From Nitratireductor soli (GTDB lineage: Bacteria; Pseudomonadota; Alphaproteobacteria; Rhizobiales; Rhizobiaceae): DNA of 64,000 bases. The translations under genes and the position numbers were made by a program. The notes below the pieces were generated by a model. The model did no database searches, was not told the DNA's origin, and saw only the letters and a list, made by a program, of their open reading frames with translations. Within the stretch, counting starts at the first letter, position 1. Each line of letters starts with the position of its first letter. Positions 6,507 to 14,644 of the stretch are shown here, piece by piece. The DNA is taken from positions 62,001-126,000 of the forward strand of contig NZ_LFVY01000005.1 in assembly GCF_001050155.1 (NCBI RefSeq), given 5' to 3'.

Positions 6507-7241
6507 TGTCGTTACTCCGTTCCACGGGCCGCGCCTATCGCGACCTCGATGGTGGTCGTGCGACCGGAGACGATCGGCCCGCACCCTTCAGGGCTGGAAC
6601 GCAGTGGAAGGCGGCCGGCGACGGCTTTTCTGGCTCGCGGTGCAAAGCGCGCTCGCGCGCGGCGGAAAAAAGCTGGCGACGGACGTTGCGGGAAATCGAT
6701 CGAGGCGAAGCCGGTTTCGGTCAGACCCATGCCATTCGAGGGCGCCGTGGGCGCGGCCCTGCAGAAGGAGACGTGACCTTGGCGATGAGGTCCGTTGTCC
6801 GACGCGATGCGCGCCATGAACCGGCAGATCGAGATCCGGCCTTCAGGCGTCGGATGGCCTGGCCACGCTTTGGCGGGAACGTTCAGACTGCCGCGGCATC
6901 CTCCGTTCACGCGATACGGTGTGCTGAATGCTCACCGCCGGGCTGGTGTTGCAGTTCATTCGGTCGGGCTAGGCGACCCGAGCGCGCCCATCCTGATTTC
7001 AGCTTCGTGATCGGAGGACGCGGGAAAGATTCGCGGCAAATCCGCCGCAACGGCGATTGAAAACGGATATCGCCGAAGCAGCCCCCTCCCGTGCGAGGCT
7101 TTGTGTAGTCCGCCGATTTTCGCGTTAGCGATCGAAGCCGAATGGCGGAAACGCGCCATCGGCGTGGTTCCGGCGCAGCCGAGAGCGCGGCCCGAAGGGC
7201 AACGCCCAAACCTGTTCGGAAGAAACGCCTCTCCGATCGAG
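6507..7241. other. 735-bp stretch without a convincing gene
   Basis: Between the second DUF736 gene and the ABM monooxygenase gene I find only GC-rich open frames on both strands with arginine/proline/alanine-rich, low-information translations. A 72-codon minus-strand frame (6512-6730) ends 5 bp before the DUF736 start but lacks a ribosome binding site. No repeats or RNA folds stand out. It may hold the promoter of the DUF736 gene near 6520-6560. Confidence 0.5.
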
Positions 7242-7532
7242 TCAGGCCGGAAACGCATCCATGAGGATGAACGTCGCTTTCTGCCGCTGGTGAGCATTGA
7301 TGAGCGGGACCAGCCGCGTGAAATGCTCGGTCCTGCAATGGGCGTCCAGCGCCGCCCGATCTGGCCATTCCTCGATGAAGATGAAATGTCCGGGGTCTTT
7401 CTGGTTGATGAAGAGGTCGTAGGAGATGCAGAGGTCTTCCTGCCGGGTCTTCTCGACCAGCTCGCGGTAAAGCGGCAGCACGATCTCAACCGCTCCCGAT
7501 TTGATGAAATCCTCGGCAATGACCTTGAGCAT
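7242..7532 (-). CDS. Putative quinol monooxygenase, ABM (antibiotic biosynthesis monooxygenase) family
   Basis: This encodes a 96-aa protein with the ferredoxin-like ABM fold signature: MLKVIAEDFI at the start, VLPLYRELVEKTRQE, the segment CISYDLFINQKDPGHFIFIE, then EEWPDRAALDAHCRTEHF. Proteins of this size (YgiN-type) act as dimers on quinols or small aromatics without a bound cofactor. The start is the ATG at 7532, which has GGAGAG eight bases upstream; a longer frame starting at 7592 overlaps the VapC gene. It ends well before the 735-bp gene-free region. It is probably passenger cargo, with no visible link to the transfer genes. Confidence 0.82.
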   Translation of the reverse strand: MLKVIAEDFIKSGAVEIVLPLYRELVEKTRQEDLCISYDLFINQKDPGHFIFIEEWPDRAALDAHCRTEHFTRLVPLINAHQRQKATFILMDAFPA

Positions 7533-7573
7533 AAGGCAACTCTCCATTTTGCAATCGGGCGCTGCTTCGATGC

Positions 7574-7996
7574 TCAGCGTCCGGTCGTCCATGGGTCGAT
7601 GATCGGGACACCTGCTGCCTTGAAGGCGCTGGCGTCACGCGTAGCGACCGCGAAACCGTGAGCGGTCGCGATGGCTGCGATGTAACCGTCCGGCGTCGGA
7701 AAGCCCTTGCCAGCGTTACGCGCCGCAACGGCGAGGTCGGCATAGCGGCGGGCGGCATCCGTATCGAAGGGAAGGATTCTGCCGTCGAACAGGCCGAGAA
7801 GCCCGTCCAGGGTTGCCGCGAGCTTCTGCTTGCGCCGTCCGTCCGGCAGCGCGCCGATGCCGAACAGGAGTTCCGCAACGGTGACGCTGGAGAGATAGAG
7901 GGTTTCGGCGGCCTGCTCGTCCAGCCAATCGCGCACGGCGGGAGCCGGTTCCGGCTTCATCGCCTCGGAGACGACATTCGTGTCGAGGACGATCAT
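7574..7996 (-). CDS. vapC: VapC/FitB-type PIN-domain toxin ribonuclease
   Basis: This encodes a 140-aa PIN-domain RNase, the toxin of a type II toxin-antitoxin pair. Acidic metal-binding residues are visible: Asp5 in MIVLDTN, the Glu of VTVAELLFG, Asp in TPDGYIAAIA and Asp in ATRDASAF. These are the four expected positions of an active PIN domain. The start overlaps the antitoxin stop by 4 bp (ATGA), the standard coupled antitoxin-toxin order. On a mobile element it probably acts in stabilisation or phage defence. Confidence 0.92.
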   Translation of the reverse strand: MIVLDTNVVSEAMKPEPAPAVRDWLDEQAAETLYLSSVTVAELLFGIGALPDGRRKQKLAATLDGLLGLFDGRILPFDTDAARRYADLAVAARNAGKGFPTPDGYIAAIATAHGFAVATRDASAFKAAGVPIIDPWTTGR

Positions 7997-8247
7997 TCAA
8001 AGCTCATGGGGACGGCGGGCGTCCGATCGCGGGCCTGTTCCAGCGCCTCGAAATCGGCATTGGTCAGCCCTGCATCCCGGCTCAACGCCGCCATGGCGGA
8101 ACCGATGCGCAGGCGGTTGGCGGGACGAACCGCGTCTTCCAGAATATCCCGGATTTCGGCCTCGGTGCTGCGGCCATGATGGGCCGCACGCACCTTAAGG
8201 GCGCGGTGCGCCTCGTCGGACAGGTTGCGAATGGTGACGGCGGGCAT
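7993..8247 (-). CDS. fitA: FitA-like ribbon-helix-helix antitoxin
   Basis: This encodes an 84-aa antitoxin with an N-terminal ribbon-helix-helix (MPAVTIRNLSDEAHRALKVR followed by AAHHGRSTEAEIRDILEDAV), the classic FitA/StbC pattern. The C-terminal tail (FEALEQARDRTPAVPMSFE) would wrap the VapC/FitB toxin. The ATG at 8247 gives the family N-terminus, and a longer frame to 8313 runs into the promoter. FitA-type proteins repress their own operon by binding short inverted repeats, and two palindromes lie 36-58 bp upstream of this start. Confidence 0.88.
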   Translation of the reverse strand: MPAVTIRNLSDEAHRALKVRAAHHGRSTEAEIRDILEDAVRPANRLRIGSAMAALSRDAGLTNADFEALEQARDRTPAVPMSFE

Positions 8248-8282
8248 CTGATGGCGTCTCCGGCTAGGTGATAGCGACGACA

Positions 8283-8305
8283 TCAATATATTGAAACTGA
8301 TATCA
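8283..8305. promoter_or_regulatory. Two palindromes upstream of the fitA-vapC operon (autoregulatory operator)
   Basis: TCAATATATTGA (8283-8294) and TGATATCA (8298-8305) are perfect palindromes, 3 bp apart, in an AT-rich patch immediately upstream of the antitoxin gene. The layout fits binding of ribbon-helix-helix dimers at two adjacent sites overlapping the promoter. Confidence 0.6.
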
Positions 8306-8343
8306 TCAATCAAGATGCGACAGCCTCAAGAGGCGCAATTCCG

Positions 8344-8760
8344 CTATCTGCTAGGCGGGCTGATGTCTGCCGCCAATCGTATCAATGCCGACAGGCCGAC
8401 GAAGCCGCCTCCGACAATCGAGAAGACTTGCCGCCAGACTTCGGACGGCACGGCTTGCGTGGCGATGCCATGAACCAGCGCATAGCCCGCGATAGCAGCG
8501 GGCGCGGCGACGACAAGCGCCACGGCAAGGCGCAGAAGCGGCGTACGCACCACCATGAACAGGGCGATCAGCAGGCCATAGGCGGTGGCACCCGCCACCA
8601 GCCCGACCACACCCGCACCGATCAGGCCGGAGCCGGAGGTGTAGGCCCATCGCGCCGCCTCCACGGCGATCATGAAAGGCAGCGCATAGACGGCGAGCGT
8701 ATAGGCCAGAACGCACAGGCCGGCGACCAGTGCAACGGCCGTCAACATGAGCACGAACAT
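8344..8760 (-). CDS. Small integral membrane protein, unknown function
   Basis: This encodes 138 aa dominated by hydrophobic segments: about residues 2-25 (MFVLMLTAVALVAGLCVLAY), 50-75, 78-100 and 115-132, giving four likely membrane helices. There are no polar motifs suggestive of an enzyme or transporter. The ATG at 8760 is chosen because GGAGG lies eight bases upstream; the longer frame to 8796 lacks one. It lies between the ParB-like gene and the toxin-antitoxin pair. I do not recognise the family. Confidence 0.7.
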   Translation of the reverse strand: MFVLMLTAVALVAGLCVLAYTLAVYALPFMIAVEAARWAYTSGSGLIGAGVVGLVAGATAYGLLIALFMVVRTPLLRLAVALVVAAPAAIAGYALVHGIATQAVPSEVWRQVFSIVGGGFVGLSALIRLAADISPPSR

Positions 8761-8801
8761 CGCGAGTTCCTCCTGAACCGATGAGGTCACGGTCATCGGC
8801 G

Positions 8802-8830
8802 GGTCGCGCGGGGTCGATCCCCGCGCGACC
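8802..8830. terminator. 12-bp GC hairpin with T-run on the plus strand
   Basis: GGTCGCGCGGGG, loop TCGAT, CCCCGCGCGACC, followed by GCGATTTTTT on the plus strand. The geometry is a textbook intrinsic terminator for plus-strand transcription, although no plus-strand gene ends here. On the minus strand it lies in the leader of the membrane-protein gene. Confidence 0.5.
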
Positions 8831-8857
8831 GCGATTTTTTGGGGGTGGGAAACAGAA

Positions 8858-8887
8858 GGGCCGGGACCGCTTGCACGATCCCGGCCC
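8858..8887 (-). terminator. Probable terminator of the ParB-like gene
   Basis: GGGCCGGGA, 12-base loop, TCCCGGCCC: a perfect 9-bp stem that begins 6 bases after the minus-strand ParB-like stop and is followed by TTCTGTTTCCC. The position and pyrimidine-rich tail fit intrinsic termination of the ParB-like transcript. Confidence 0.6.
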
Positions 8888-8892
8888 GGTTC

Positions 8893-10929
8893 TCATTCGG
8901 CGGCTTGGAGGTAGGCGTCCACGTCCGGCTCGGCATCGAGCCATGCTGGTCGCGTGGTGCGCAGCACGGTCGGGAGCCAGCCGGTTCCGGCCAGAAGCTG
9001 TTCGGCGGCTTGCGCCATCTCCGTCTTCTTCAAGCCCGCGATCCGCTCGGCGGCTTCATCGCTGACGGCTTCCCGCACGGCGGCGAGGATATGTGCCTTA
9101 GTCACACGCCCGAGATAGGTCTGCCCGGTCGGGGTCCAGTGCGCCGTCATATCCAGCGTCGTCGCCGTCGCCAGCTTCTCCGCTGTTGCACGGGCATTCG
9201 GCTTCTGCTCCCACGGCAACCTGACCGCGTTGACGGTCATCGCGGCGCAATGAGCGAGCAAGGCCATGAGACTGGCATTGTCCAGACCGGCGACGAAGGC
9301 CCACAGGTCCGCCACGTCGCGGGGCATATCCGACGCCCATCCGGCGTGACGATCCGCCAGCGCCTTCGCGGCGGGCGTGTCCTCGATCCCGTCCGCGTGG
9401 GAGGCGAGATAGGCGCTGGTCAACCGGATTTCGAGGCAGGAAGCTTCCCCGCCCCGATAGAAGGTCTGTGCCGCCAAGGCGTGAACCACGGCGACAAGCG
9501 CCATGTCCGGCTGCTCGCCAAGAGCGAGGCGCAGACCAAGGGTGCGATGGGCGGTCAGGTCGCGAATGAGAAGGTCCGACAGCGGCTTGCCCGCATCCCC
9601 GGCGTCCTCGTCTTCCGTGTGCGGTTCGGCTTCCTCGTCCTCGCCGCTTTCCTCATCCCCGATGATTTCTCCATCCTCGGTGACGGTCATGCCGTCCACG
9701 ATGCCGGTTTCGTCCTCCGGTTCCGGAGCCTCATCTTCGGCGCGAACGAAGCCGCGCTCGATCCGGGCCGTGCCGTCATGATTGAGGATGACGAACACGC
9801 CGCCGCGCGCGATCTCGTCAGCGTCATAGGCATGACGCTTGGCGTCGATCCGCTCGATCTCCGCTTCCAACTCCCCGAACCGCTGGTCGGCCTCGTCCGG
9901 CAATTCGTCATAGCCGTCATATTCGGCGGTCAGACGGTCGTATTCCTCCTGTGATGCGGCATAGGCAGCGGCATCTTCCTGCGACAGGTCCACCGGATGC
10001 GGATAGGTGCGGCGCATTCCGTGCGCATGAGGGAAGTCGATGTGAACGGCAGTCCACTTCCACCCCTCTGCCGTCTGCACCTCGGCGGCAACGCCTTCCA
10101 GCTTGTAGATGACAAGCCGGTCGAGCAGCGCGGCATCCTCGAAATAGCCGCCCCGATCATCGGTGAAGAGGTCGCGGATGATGGTGCCGCCAGCCTCGGC
10201 GTAACTGTCCGCTCCGACGAAGAGCGCGCGCCGGTCGGTCGCCGCGACATTCATCTTGGTCAGATCGCGCCGGATGGTGGACGGCTCGCGGTTCCATGCC
10301 AGGTTCTCATAAACCTGCTCCTGCCGGTCATGGTCCTCGGTAATGGCGAAGGCCATCAACTGATCCAGCGACAAGCCGCCATCCCGATAGACCTGCATCA
10401 GCTTCGGGCTGACCGCGCCAAGGCGAAGCCGCTGCTTCACGACATGGGCCGAAACCCCGAACCGGGCAGCGATTTCTTCCGCGCCCCATCCCATGCGCTC
10501 GGAAAGCTCCCGGAATCGTTCGAACTGATCAGCGGGCGACATGCTTTCACGGGTCACGTTCTCATCAAGGCTGATTTCCGCCGCGTCGTTCTCGGTATCC
10601 AGAACGCAGCGGATGGCTTCCGTCTTCTTGATCTGCTTGCGCTTCACGCGCAGCAACTGCGCCAGCCTGCGGCCCTCGCCGATGGTCACGAAATAGCTTC
10701 CGGTGGACTCGCCTTCCGCGTTCGTCTCTGGCTCCACCACCAGATTTTGCAGCATCCCCTTGGCGGCGATGCTGGCCGCCAGCGCATCGATATGGGCTTC
10801 GCTGTGCGGGGTCTTGCGGGCATTCTTGGGTGATTTCTTCAACTTGTTCAGCGGCACGAACAGCACCGCGCCGTTTTCGATGGCGGGGGCTTCGGAAACC
10901 GTGGCGGTGGTTTCGACAGTATTGGTCAT
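8893..10929 (-). CDS. ParB/RepB/Spo0J-like DNA-binding protein (large, ICE type)
   Basis: This encodes a 678-aa protein. The N-terminal part has a ParB nuclease-like domain (LKKSPKNARKTPHSEAHIDA, then LAASIAAKGMLQNLVV and GEGRRLAQLL around residues 30-105) and a central HTH (EEIAARFGVSAHVVKQRLRL, about residues 160-180). A long acidic linker rich in E/D/G follows around residues 400-450, then a C-terminal domain of unknown role. At more than twice the size of chromosomal ParB it belongs to the plasmid/ICE class usually encoded near DUF932, whose function (partition, antirestriction or transfer control) is unsettled. The start at 10929 has GAGGATC upstream, inside the duplicated leader. Confidence 0.88.
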   Translation of the reverse strand: MTNTVETTATVSEAPAIENGAVLFVPLNKLKKSPKNARKTPHSEAHIDALAASIAAKGMLQNLVVEPETNAEGESTGSYFVTIGEGRRLAQLLRVKRKQIKKTEAIRCVLDTENDAAEISLDENVTRESMSPADQFERFRELSERMGWGAEEIAARFGVSAHVVKQRLRLGAVSPKLMQVYRDGGLSLDQLMAFAITEDHDRQEQVYENLAWNREPSTIRRDLTKMNVAATDRRALFVGADSYAEAGGTIIRDLFTDDRGGYFEDAALLDRLVIYKLEGVAAEVQTAEGWKWTAVHIDFPHAHGMRRTYPHPVDLSQEDAAAYAASQEEYDRLTAEYDGYDELPDEADQRFGELEAEIERIDAKRHAYDADEIARGGVFVILNHDGTARIERGFVRAEDEAPEPEDETGIVDGMTVTEDGEIIGDEESGEDEEAEPHTEDEDAGDAGKPLSDLLIRDLTAHRTLGLRLALGEQPDMALVAVVHALAAQTFYRGGEASCLEIRLTSAYLASHADGIEDTPAAKALADRHAGWASDMPRDVADLWAFVAGLDNASLMALLAHCAAMTVNAVRLPWEQKPNARATAEKLATATTLDMTAHWTPTGQTYLGRVTKAHILAAVREAVSDEAAERIAGLKKTEMAQAAEQLLAGTGWLPTVLRTTRPAWLDAEPDVDAYLQAAE

Positions 10930-11215
10930 GGTCTTGATCCTCATTGGCTTGGGTTGGAGCGCAGCGCTGCGCTGCAACCCTGGCCGTCGCCGAGACCGGG
11001 GGGTGCAAGGAGCAAGGGCGGCCGGGCCGGAGGGGGATCACCCGGCCTGCACGGAACGGAGGAACGACGTGGAGGAAGGCCGGGGATACCGGCCCGGACG
11101 AGCGTCAGCGATCCCTTGCGCCGCGCCAGGGGGCAGCGCCCCCAAGCCAACCGCCCGGCGTTAGCGCCAGCGGGAGCCGGGCACAAAGCTGGATCAGGAT
11201 GTGCAAAGCCGCCGA
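10930..11215 (-). repeat. 286-bp duplicated leader, copy B (upstream of ParB-like gene)
   Basis: This is an almost identical copy of 5799-6084 (three mismatches seen). It includes the 30-bp palindrome at 10951-10980 and the head dyad ATCAGGAT/ATCCTGAT at 11193-11238. It ends at the ParB-like start codon. The identity drops sharply at 11216, so the repeat unit is precisely the leader and promoter, not a random duplication of coding DNA. Confidence 0.9.
10951..10980 (-). promoter_or_regulatory. 30-bp near-perfect palindrome in the leader, copy B
   Basis: Same element as at 5820-5849, with centre GCGCAGCGCTGCGC and flanks GGGTTG/CAACCC, about 22-51 bases upstream of the ParB-like start. It could be an operator or a translational hairpin common to the two genes. 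Confidence 0.55.
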
Positions 11216-11489
11216 ACTTGAGAGACGTGTATCCTGATTACTACTTCTCAGGAGGCGTTGCGGGACTCCCCGCAGAAGGGGACGGACAAGACCGTGGCTC
11301 GGCCGCTATCGCCGCAATGCGCGTTGTATATGCTTAGTCATCAGAGACTTATGCCCATCTCGTCGTGCTAATCCTTGCCGGGCGCTGCCTGGCACCGATC
11401 TGGCGCACAACTACACTATCCTTTACTCTGGCCCTTAATATCAGAACGGGGCGAATCGAACCCGGATTGAGGATCGAGGGGGCAGATTC
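11216..11489. other. Intergenic region between divergent ParB-like and RloC-like genes
   Basis: These 274 bp hold no gene. They must contain the promoter of the plus-strand ATPase gene, and base composition drops around 11385-11450 (e.g. ACTATCCTTTACTCT). A TTCGATTC-like stretch near 11450 on the minus strand resembles a tRNA T-loop but has no matching stem. This point marks the boundary between the transfer backbone and the defence island. Confidence 0.5.
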
Positions 11490-13748
11490 GTGTTTTTGAA
11501 GAAAATTACGACAATCAAGAATGTCGGTCGGTTCAAGGCGGCACGCATCAGTGGAGGTGAATACGGCCGCTTTACGCTGATCTACGGAGGTAACGGACGC
11601 GGCAAGACGACCCTGTGCGCGATCCTTCGCTCGCTCCAACGCAATGAGCCCAAGCTCATCCAGCGTCGAAAGACGTTCTTGGCCGCCGCGGAGCCCGAGG
11701 TCGGGCTGCTTCTCGACAGTGGCCCGGCTCGCTTTTCAGGCGGTGCGTGGACAGCCGCGCAGCCCGATATCCACATTTTCGATCAGCAGTTCGTCACCGA
11801 CAATGTTCACGGAGGCGATCAGATCGACGTCGAGCATCGTCGCAATTTCTATCGCATCGTCGTCGGTCCTACAGGCGTTGCCTTGGCCGAGGAGGTGGAT
11901 CAGCTCGACGCCGACGCGACTACAAAACAGTCGGAGATCACATCCGAAAAGAAGGTTCTGGAGCAGCATGTCCCCGCCGGCATGAAGCTGGAAGCGTTCC
12001 TGAAGCTCGCGGCGGATGCCGACATCGACGACAAGATCGACAAGGCCGCGAAAGCGCTCAAGGCGGTCAACGATGGAGCAACAATCGCGGCGCGCAAATT
12101 GTTGGGCGTGCAGTCGCTGCCTGCCTTGCCGCACGGGTTTCTCGACCTGCTGGCCAAAGGCGTCGACGGGATCGCCGCCGACGCGTCCGCGCGGGTTCAG
12201 CGGCAGCTCGCGCATCATGATTTCCGCGATGGCGGCGAGGAGTGGTTGTCGCAAGGCCTGCCTCACGTCGTCGACGATCGTTGTCCCTTCTGCGCGACTC
12301 CGCTCGGCGGTAACAGTCTGATCGACGCCTATCGCGGCTATTTCAGCGAGGCCTACGCCGCACATAAGGCGGCCATCGCCGATATGAGCACCATGCTTAA
12401 CCAGGCGCTGTCATCGACGGCCGCGCTCAGAGTCGAGCAGAGCTTTGCGCAAGTCTCGACCGATGCCGAGTTTTGGAAGGCCTATTGCGATCACGGCTAC
12501 AAGCCATCGGGTGCCGCCGATCGCATCAGCGGTGAGGTCGAGGCCGTGTTCGATGCGGCCAAGGCGATGCTAGTGGCGAAGGCCGCCGCCCCGCTGGAGC
12601 CGGTGGAATCATCCACCGCCTTCATCGAGGCGCAAGCTACCTGGTCGGCGACAAGCGTTGAACTGGAGGCCGACGTGGCGACGTTCGCTGAGGCCAACCG
12701 CCACATCCAGGCAGTGAAGGATGCCAATGCCGTCGCTAACAAGGCCAGCGCCGAAGCGACGCTCGCTACCCTTCAAGCGGTGAAGAAGCGGCACTCCGCG
12801 CCGGTGCTCGGTTTGGCCTCCAATTACGCCACGCTGCTTAGTGACAAGAAGGCGCTCGTCGAAGCGAAAGATGCGAAGAAGGCCGCACTCGACACCTATG
12901 ACGAGACGATTCTTGGCGCCTACGAGGCCGACATCAATCGGTTTTTGGCATCATTCGGCGCCAGCTTCCGCGTTGCACAATGCAGCAAGAATTACGTCGG
13001 CAAGGTGCCGCAGTCGACCTATTGCCTGCGCTTTGACACCAGCGATATTGATGTGACGAAGGCCAATGCCGAAGATCCCAGCTTCGACACTACGATGAGC
13101 GCCGGCGACAAGAACACCTTCGCGCTCGCCTTCTTCCTGTCCCAGCTCAAGCGTGATCCTGACATCGCGAATAAGATCGTCGTGTTCGATGATCCCTTCA
13201 CCAGCCTCGACGACTTCCGCAGAGCGATGACCGCGAAGGAAATCGTGCGAACGGGCGAGCCAAGCAAGGCGGCGCAAGTCATCCTGCTCAGCCATGACAA
13301 GTTCTTCCTCGACGCAGTGCGCGGCATGATTCACGGCGCAACGTGCACGCCGCTTCAGATCTCGGCGAGCGCGGGCGGCTCGTCGGTCGAACCGTGGGAC
13401 ATCGAGCGTGAGGTTAAGGAAGGCTATCTGCATGACCACATGCGGCTGCAGGACTTCGCTGAGGGGCGCAGCGGCGATGCGCGCGATATGCGGATGACGA
13501 TGCGGCCGTTGCTCGAAAAATATATCCGCTATCGCTTCCCGAACCAGATTCTCGAAGGGAAATGGTTGGGCGATATGCTGGCGTTCATTCGGGACGACAC
13601 GGCCCATCCGTTGACGCCACAATATAACGAGCTAGACGACATCAACGGCTATACCGCGCCGTTCCATCATGATCCCAACACACCGTTCGTCGAAGACGAA
13701 GTGCGGACCTATGCCCAGCGGACGATCGCGATCGTGGGTGGCTGTTAA
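11490..13748 (+). CDS. RloC/PrrC-like AAA ATPase, candidate anticodon nuclease
   Basis: This encodes a 752-aa ABC/SMC-type ATPase. It shows Walker A GGNGRGKT at residues 33-40, a CPFC pair at 265-268 (zinc-hook-like) within a largely helical middle, a signature-like MSAGDKNTFALAFFL and Walker B VVFDDPFTSLDD near 563-574 followed by LLSHDKFF. The C-terminus has R672-x3-E676 with H706 30 residues on. In PrrC the tRNA-cleaving triad is Arg-x3-Glu then His 32 residues later, so an anticodon nuclease is plausible but unproven. PrrC and RloC genes typically flank type I restriction systems, as here. The start is GTG at 11490 behind GAGGGGG. It converges on the restriction operon. Confidence 0.75.
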   Translation: MFLKKITTIKNVGRFKAARISGGEYGRFTLIYGGNGRGKTTLCAILRSLQRNEPKLIQRRKTFLAAAEPEVGLLLDSGPARFSGGAWTAAQPDIHIFDQQFVTDNVHGGDQIDVEHRRNFYRIVVGPTGVALAEEVDQLDADATTKQSEITSEKKVLEQHVPAGMKLEAFLKLAADADIDDKIDKAAKALKAVNDGATIAARKLLGVQSLPALPHGFLDLLAKGVDGIAADASARVQRQLAHHDFRDGGEEWLSQGLPHVVDDRCPFCATPLGGNSLIDAYRGYFSEAYAAHKAAIADMSTMLNQALSSTAALRVEQSFAQVSTDAEFWKAYCDHGYKPSGAADRISGEVEAVFDAAKAMLVAKAAAPLEPVESSTAFIEAQATWSATSVELEADVATFAEANRHIQAVKDANAVANKASAEATLATLQAVKKRHSAPVLGLASNYATLLSDKKALVEAKDAKKAALDTYDETILGAYEADINRFLASFGASFRVAQCSKNYVGKVPQSTYCLRFDTSDIDVTKANAEDPSFDTTMSAGDKNTFALAFFLSQLKRDPDIANKIVVFDDPFTSLDDFRRAMTAKEIVRTGEPSKAAQVILLSHDKFFLDAVRGMIHGATCTPLQISASAGGSSVEPWDIEREVKEGYLHDHMRLQDFAEGRSGDARDMRMTMRPLLEKYIRYRFPNQILEGKWLGDMLAFIRDDTAHPLTPQYNELDDINGYTAPFHHDPNTPFVEDEVRTYAQRTIAIVGGC

Positions 13749-13791
13749 ACGGCGAACATCGCAGAATCTGCCTGTGAGGTGATGTATCGCC

Positions 13792-13899
13792 ATGGGTGAG
13801 CATGAAGGCATCATCGACGTGTGGAGCGTTGAGACGTTCGACGACGAATTGCGCGGCGACCTCGAACCATCGATTCTACGCTATAACCCGATCCCTTGA
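13792..13899 (+). CDS. Small ORF (35 aa) after the RloC-like gene
   Basis: ATG at 13792 with GAGGTGAT upstream opens a 35-codon frame (MGEHEGIIDVWSVETFDDEL, then RGDLEPSILRYNPIP) ending 7 bp before the end of the convergent metallopeptidase gene. The composition is acidic and not shadow-like, and the gap to the upstream gene is 43 bp. It could be a small regulator or inhibitor of the ATPase, or a remnant of a longer gene. No family was recognised. Confidence 0.35.
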   Translation: MGEHEGIIDVWSVETFDDELRGDLEPSILRYNPIP

Positions 13900-13906
13900 G
13901 AAGTGG

Positions 13907-14644
13907 TCATCGTAAGGCCCCTTCCAACTGAGCTTTCCGTTTTTCCCAATCCGGCATGACTGTTTTCAGCAGAGAGCGCCATCCATCACCATGATCGGGG
14001 AAGAAAGCGTGGGCCAATTCATGGCAGATTACATAATCAATTAATCTTGGACTGGCTCGCACTAGATCAACATTGAGCACCACGCGCCCGCTAGGGGTGA
14101 AGCTTCCCCATCTCTTCGACATAGCCCGGATGACAAGAGAAGGTCGTTTCAGACCCTTGCGAACAAACGGCTCTGCCACAACCTCGAACCGTTGCCGAAA
14201 TACCTCTCGAGCCTTCAGCGTATAGAATGCCTGAAGGAGTCGCCTGCAATGGGGTTGATCGTCGGTCGAACGGGCGCTTATCACTAGGCGCCCGCCCTCA
14301 AGTCGAACGTGCGGGTCGTTGGATTGCTCGATCGACAGCCGGTATTGTCGGCCGAGCAAAAGATGCGTCTCGCCGGAAATGAACCTGCGTTTCGGTGTGA
14401 CCTCCGGCCTTTGAGCAATCGTGTCGATCTGCGCGAAGATCCAGGCGCCCTTGCGGTGCACTCTGCCCCGAATTTCTTCGATTTCCTCCCCAACCGGCGC
14501 AGAAATGGCGACTTCGCCCGTTGGTCGAACATCGATCCGGAGAGCACGCCTATTCGTGCGAAGGAGTTCAGCGATGACCCGACGCTCGCCCCAACATATT
14601 TCGATCTGCTCTCTAACGGGACGATCGGCCATGATCGCCCTCAT
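13907..14644 (-). CDS. YgjP-like (DUF45/M48-type) metallopeptidase of the restriction locus
   Basis: This encodes a 245-aa protein with the zinc motif HELAH at residues 208-212 and a further His218 (HAFFPDHGDGW), preceded by RAMSKRWGSFTPSGRVVLN, the hallmark of YgjP/DUF45 proteins. These are very often the last gene of type I restriction operons, but their role there is unknown. The ATG at 14644 overlaps the hsdR stop by 4 bp, which decides the start. It is the 3'-most gene of the operon and ends 7 bp from the convergent small ORF. Confidence 0.88.
   Translation of the reverse strand: MRAIMADRPVREQIEICWGERRVIAELLRTNRRALRIDVRPTGEVAISAPVGEEIEEIRGRVHRKGAWIFAQIDTIAQRPEVTPKRRFISGETHLLLGRQYRLSIEQSNDPHVRLEGGRLVISARSTDDQPHCRRLLQAFYTLKAREVFRQRFEVVAEPFVRKGLKRPSLVIRAMSKRWGSFTPSGRVVLNVDLVRASPRLIDYVICHELAHAFFPDHGDGWRSLLKTVMPDWEKRKAQLEGALR

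Noticed and set aside
6512-6910. 132-codon minus-strand frame before the second DUF736 gene
   Set aside because: No ribosome binding site, Arg/Pro/Ala-rich translation and no recognisable motif. An internal 72-codon version cannot be fully excluded.
11440-11480. TTCGATTC-like T-loop sequence (minus strand) suggesting a tRNA end or att site
   Set aside because: The flanking bases cannot form a T-stem or acceptor stem, and no second copy was found at the other island edge.
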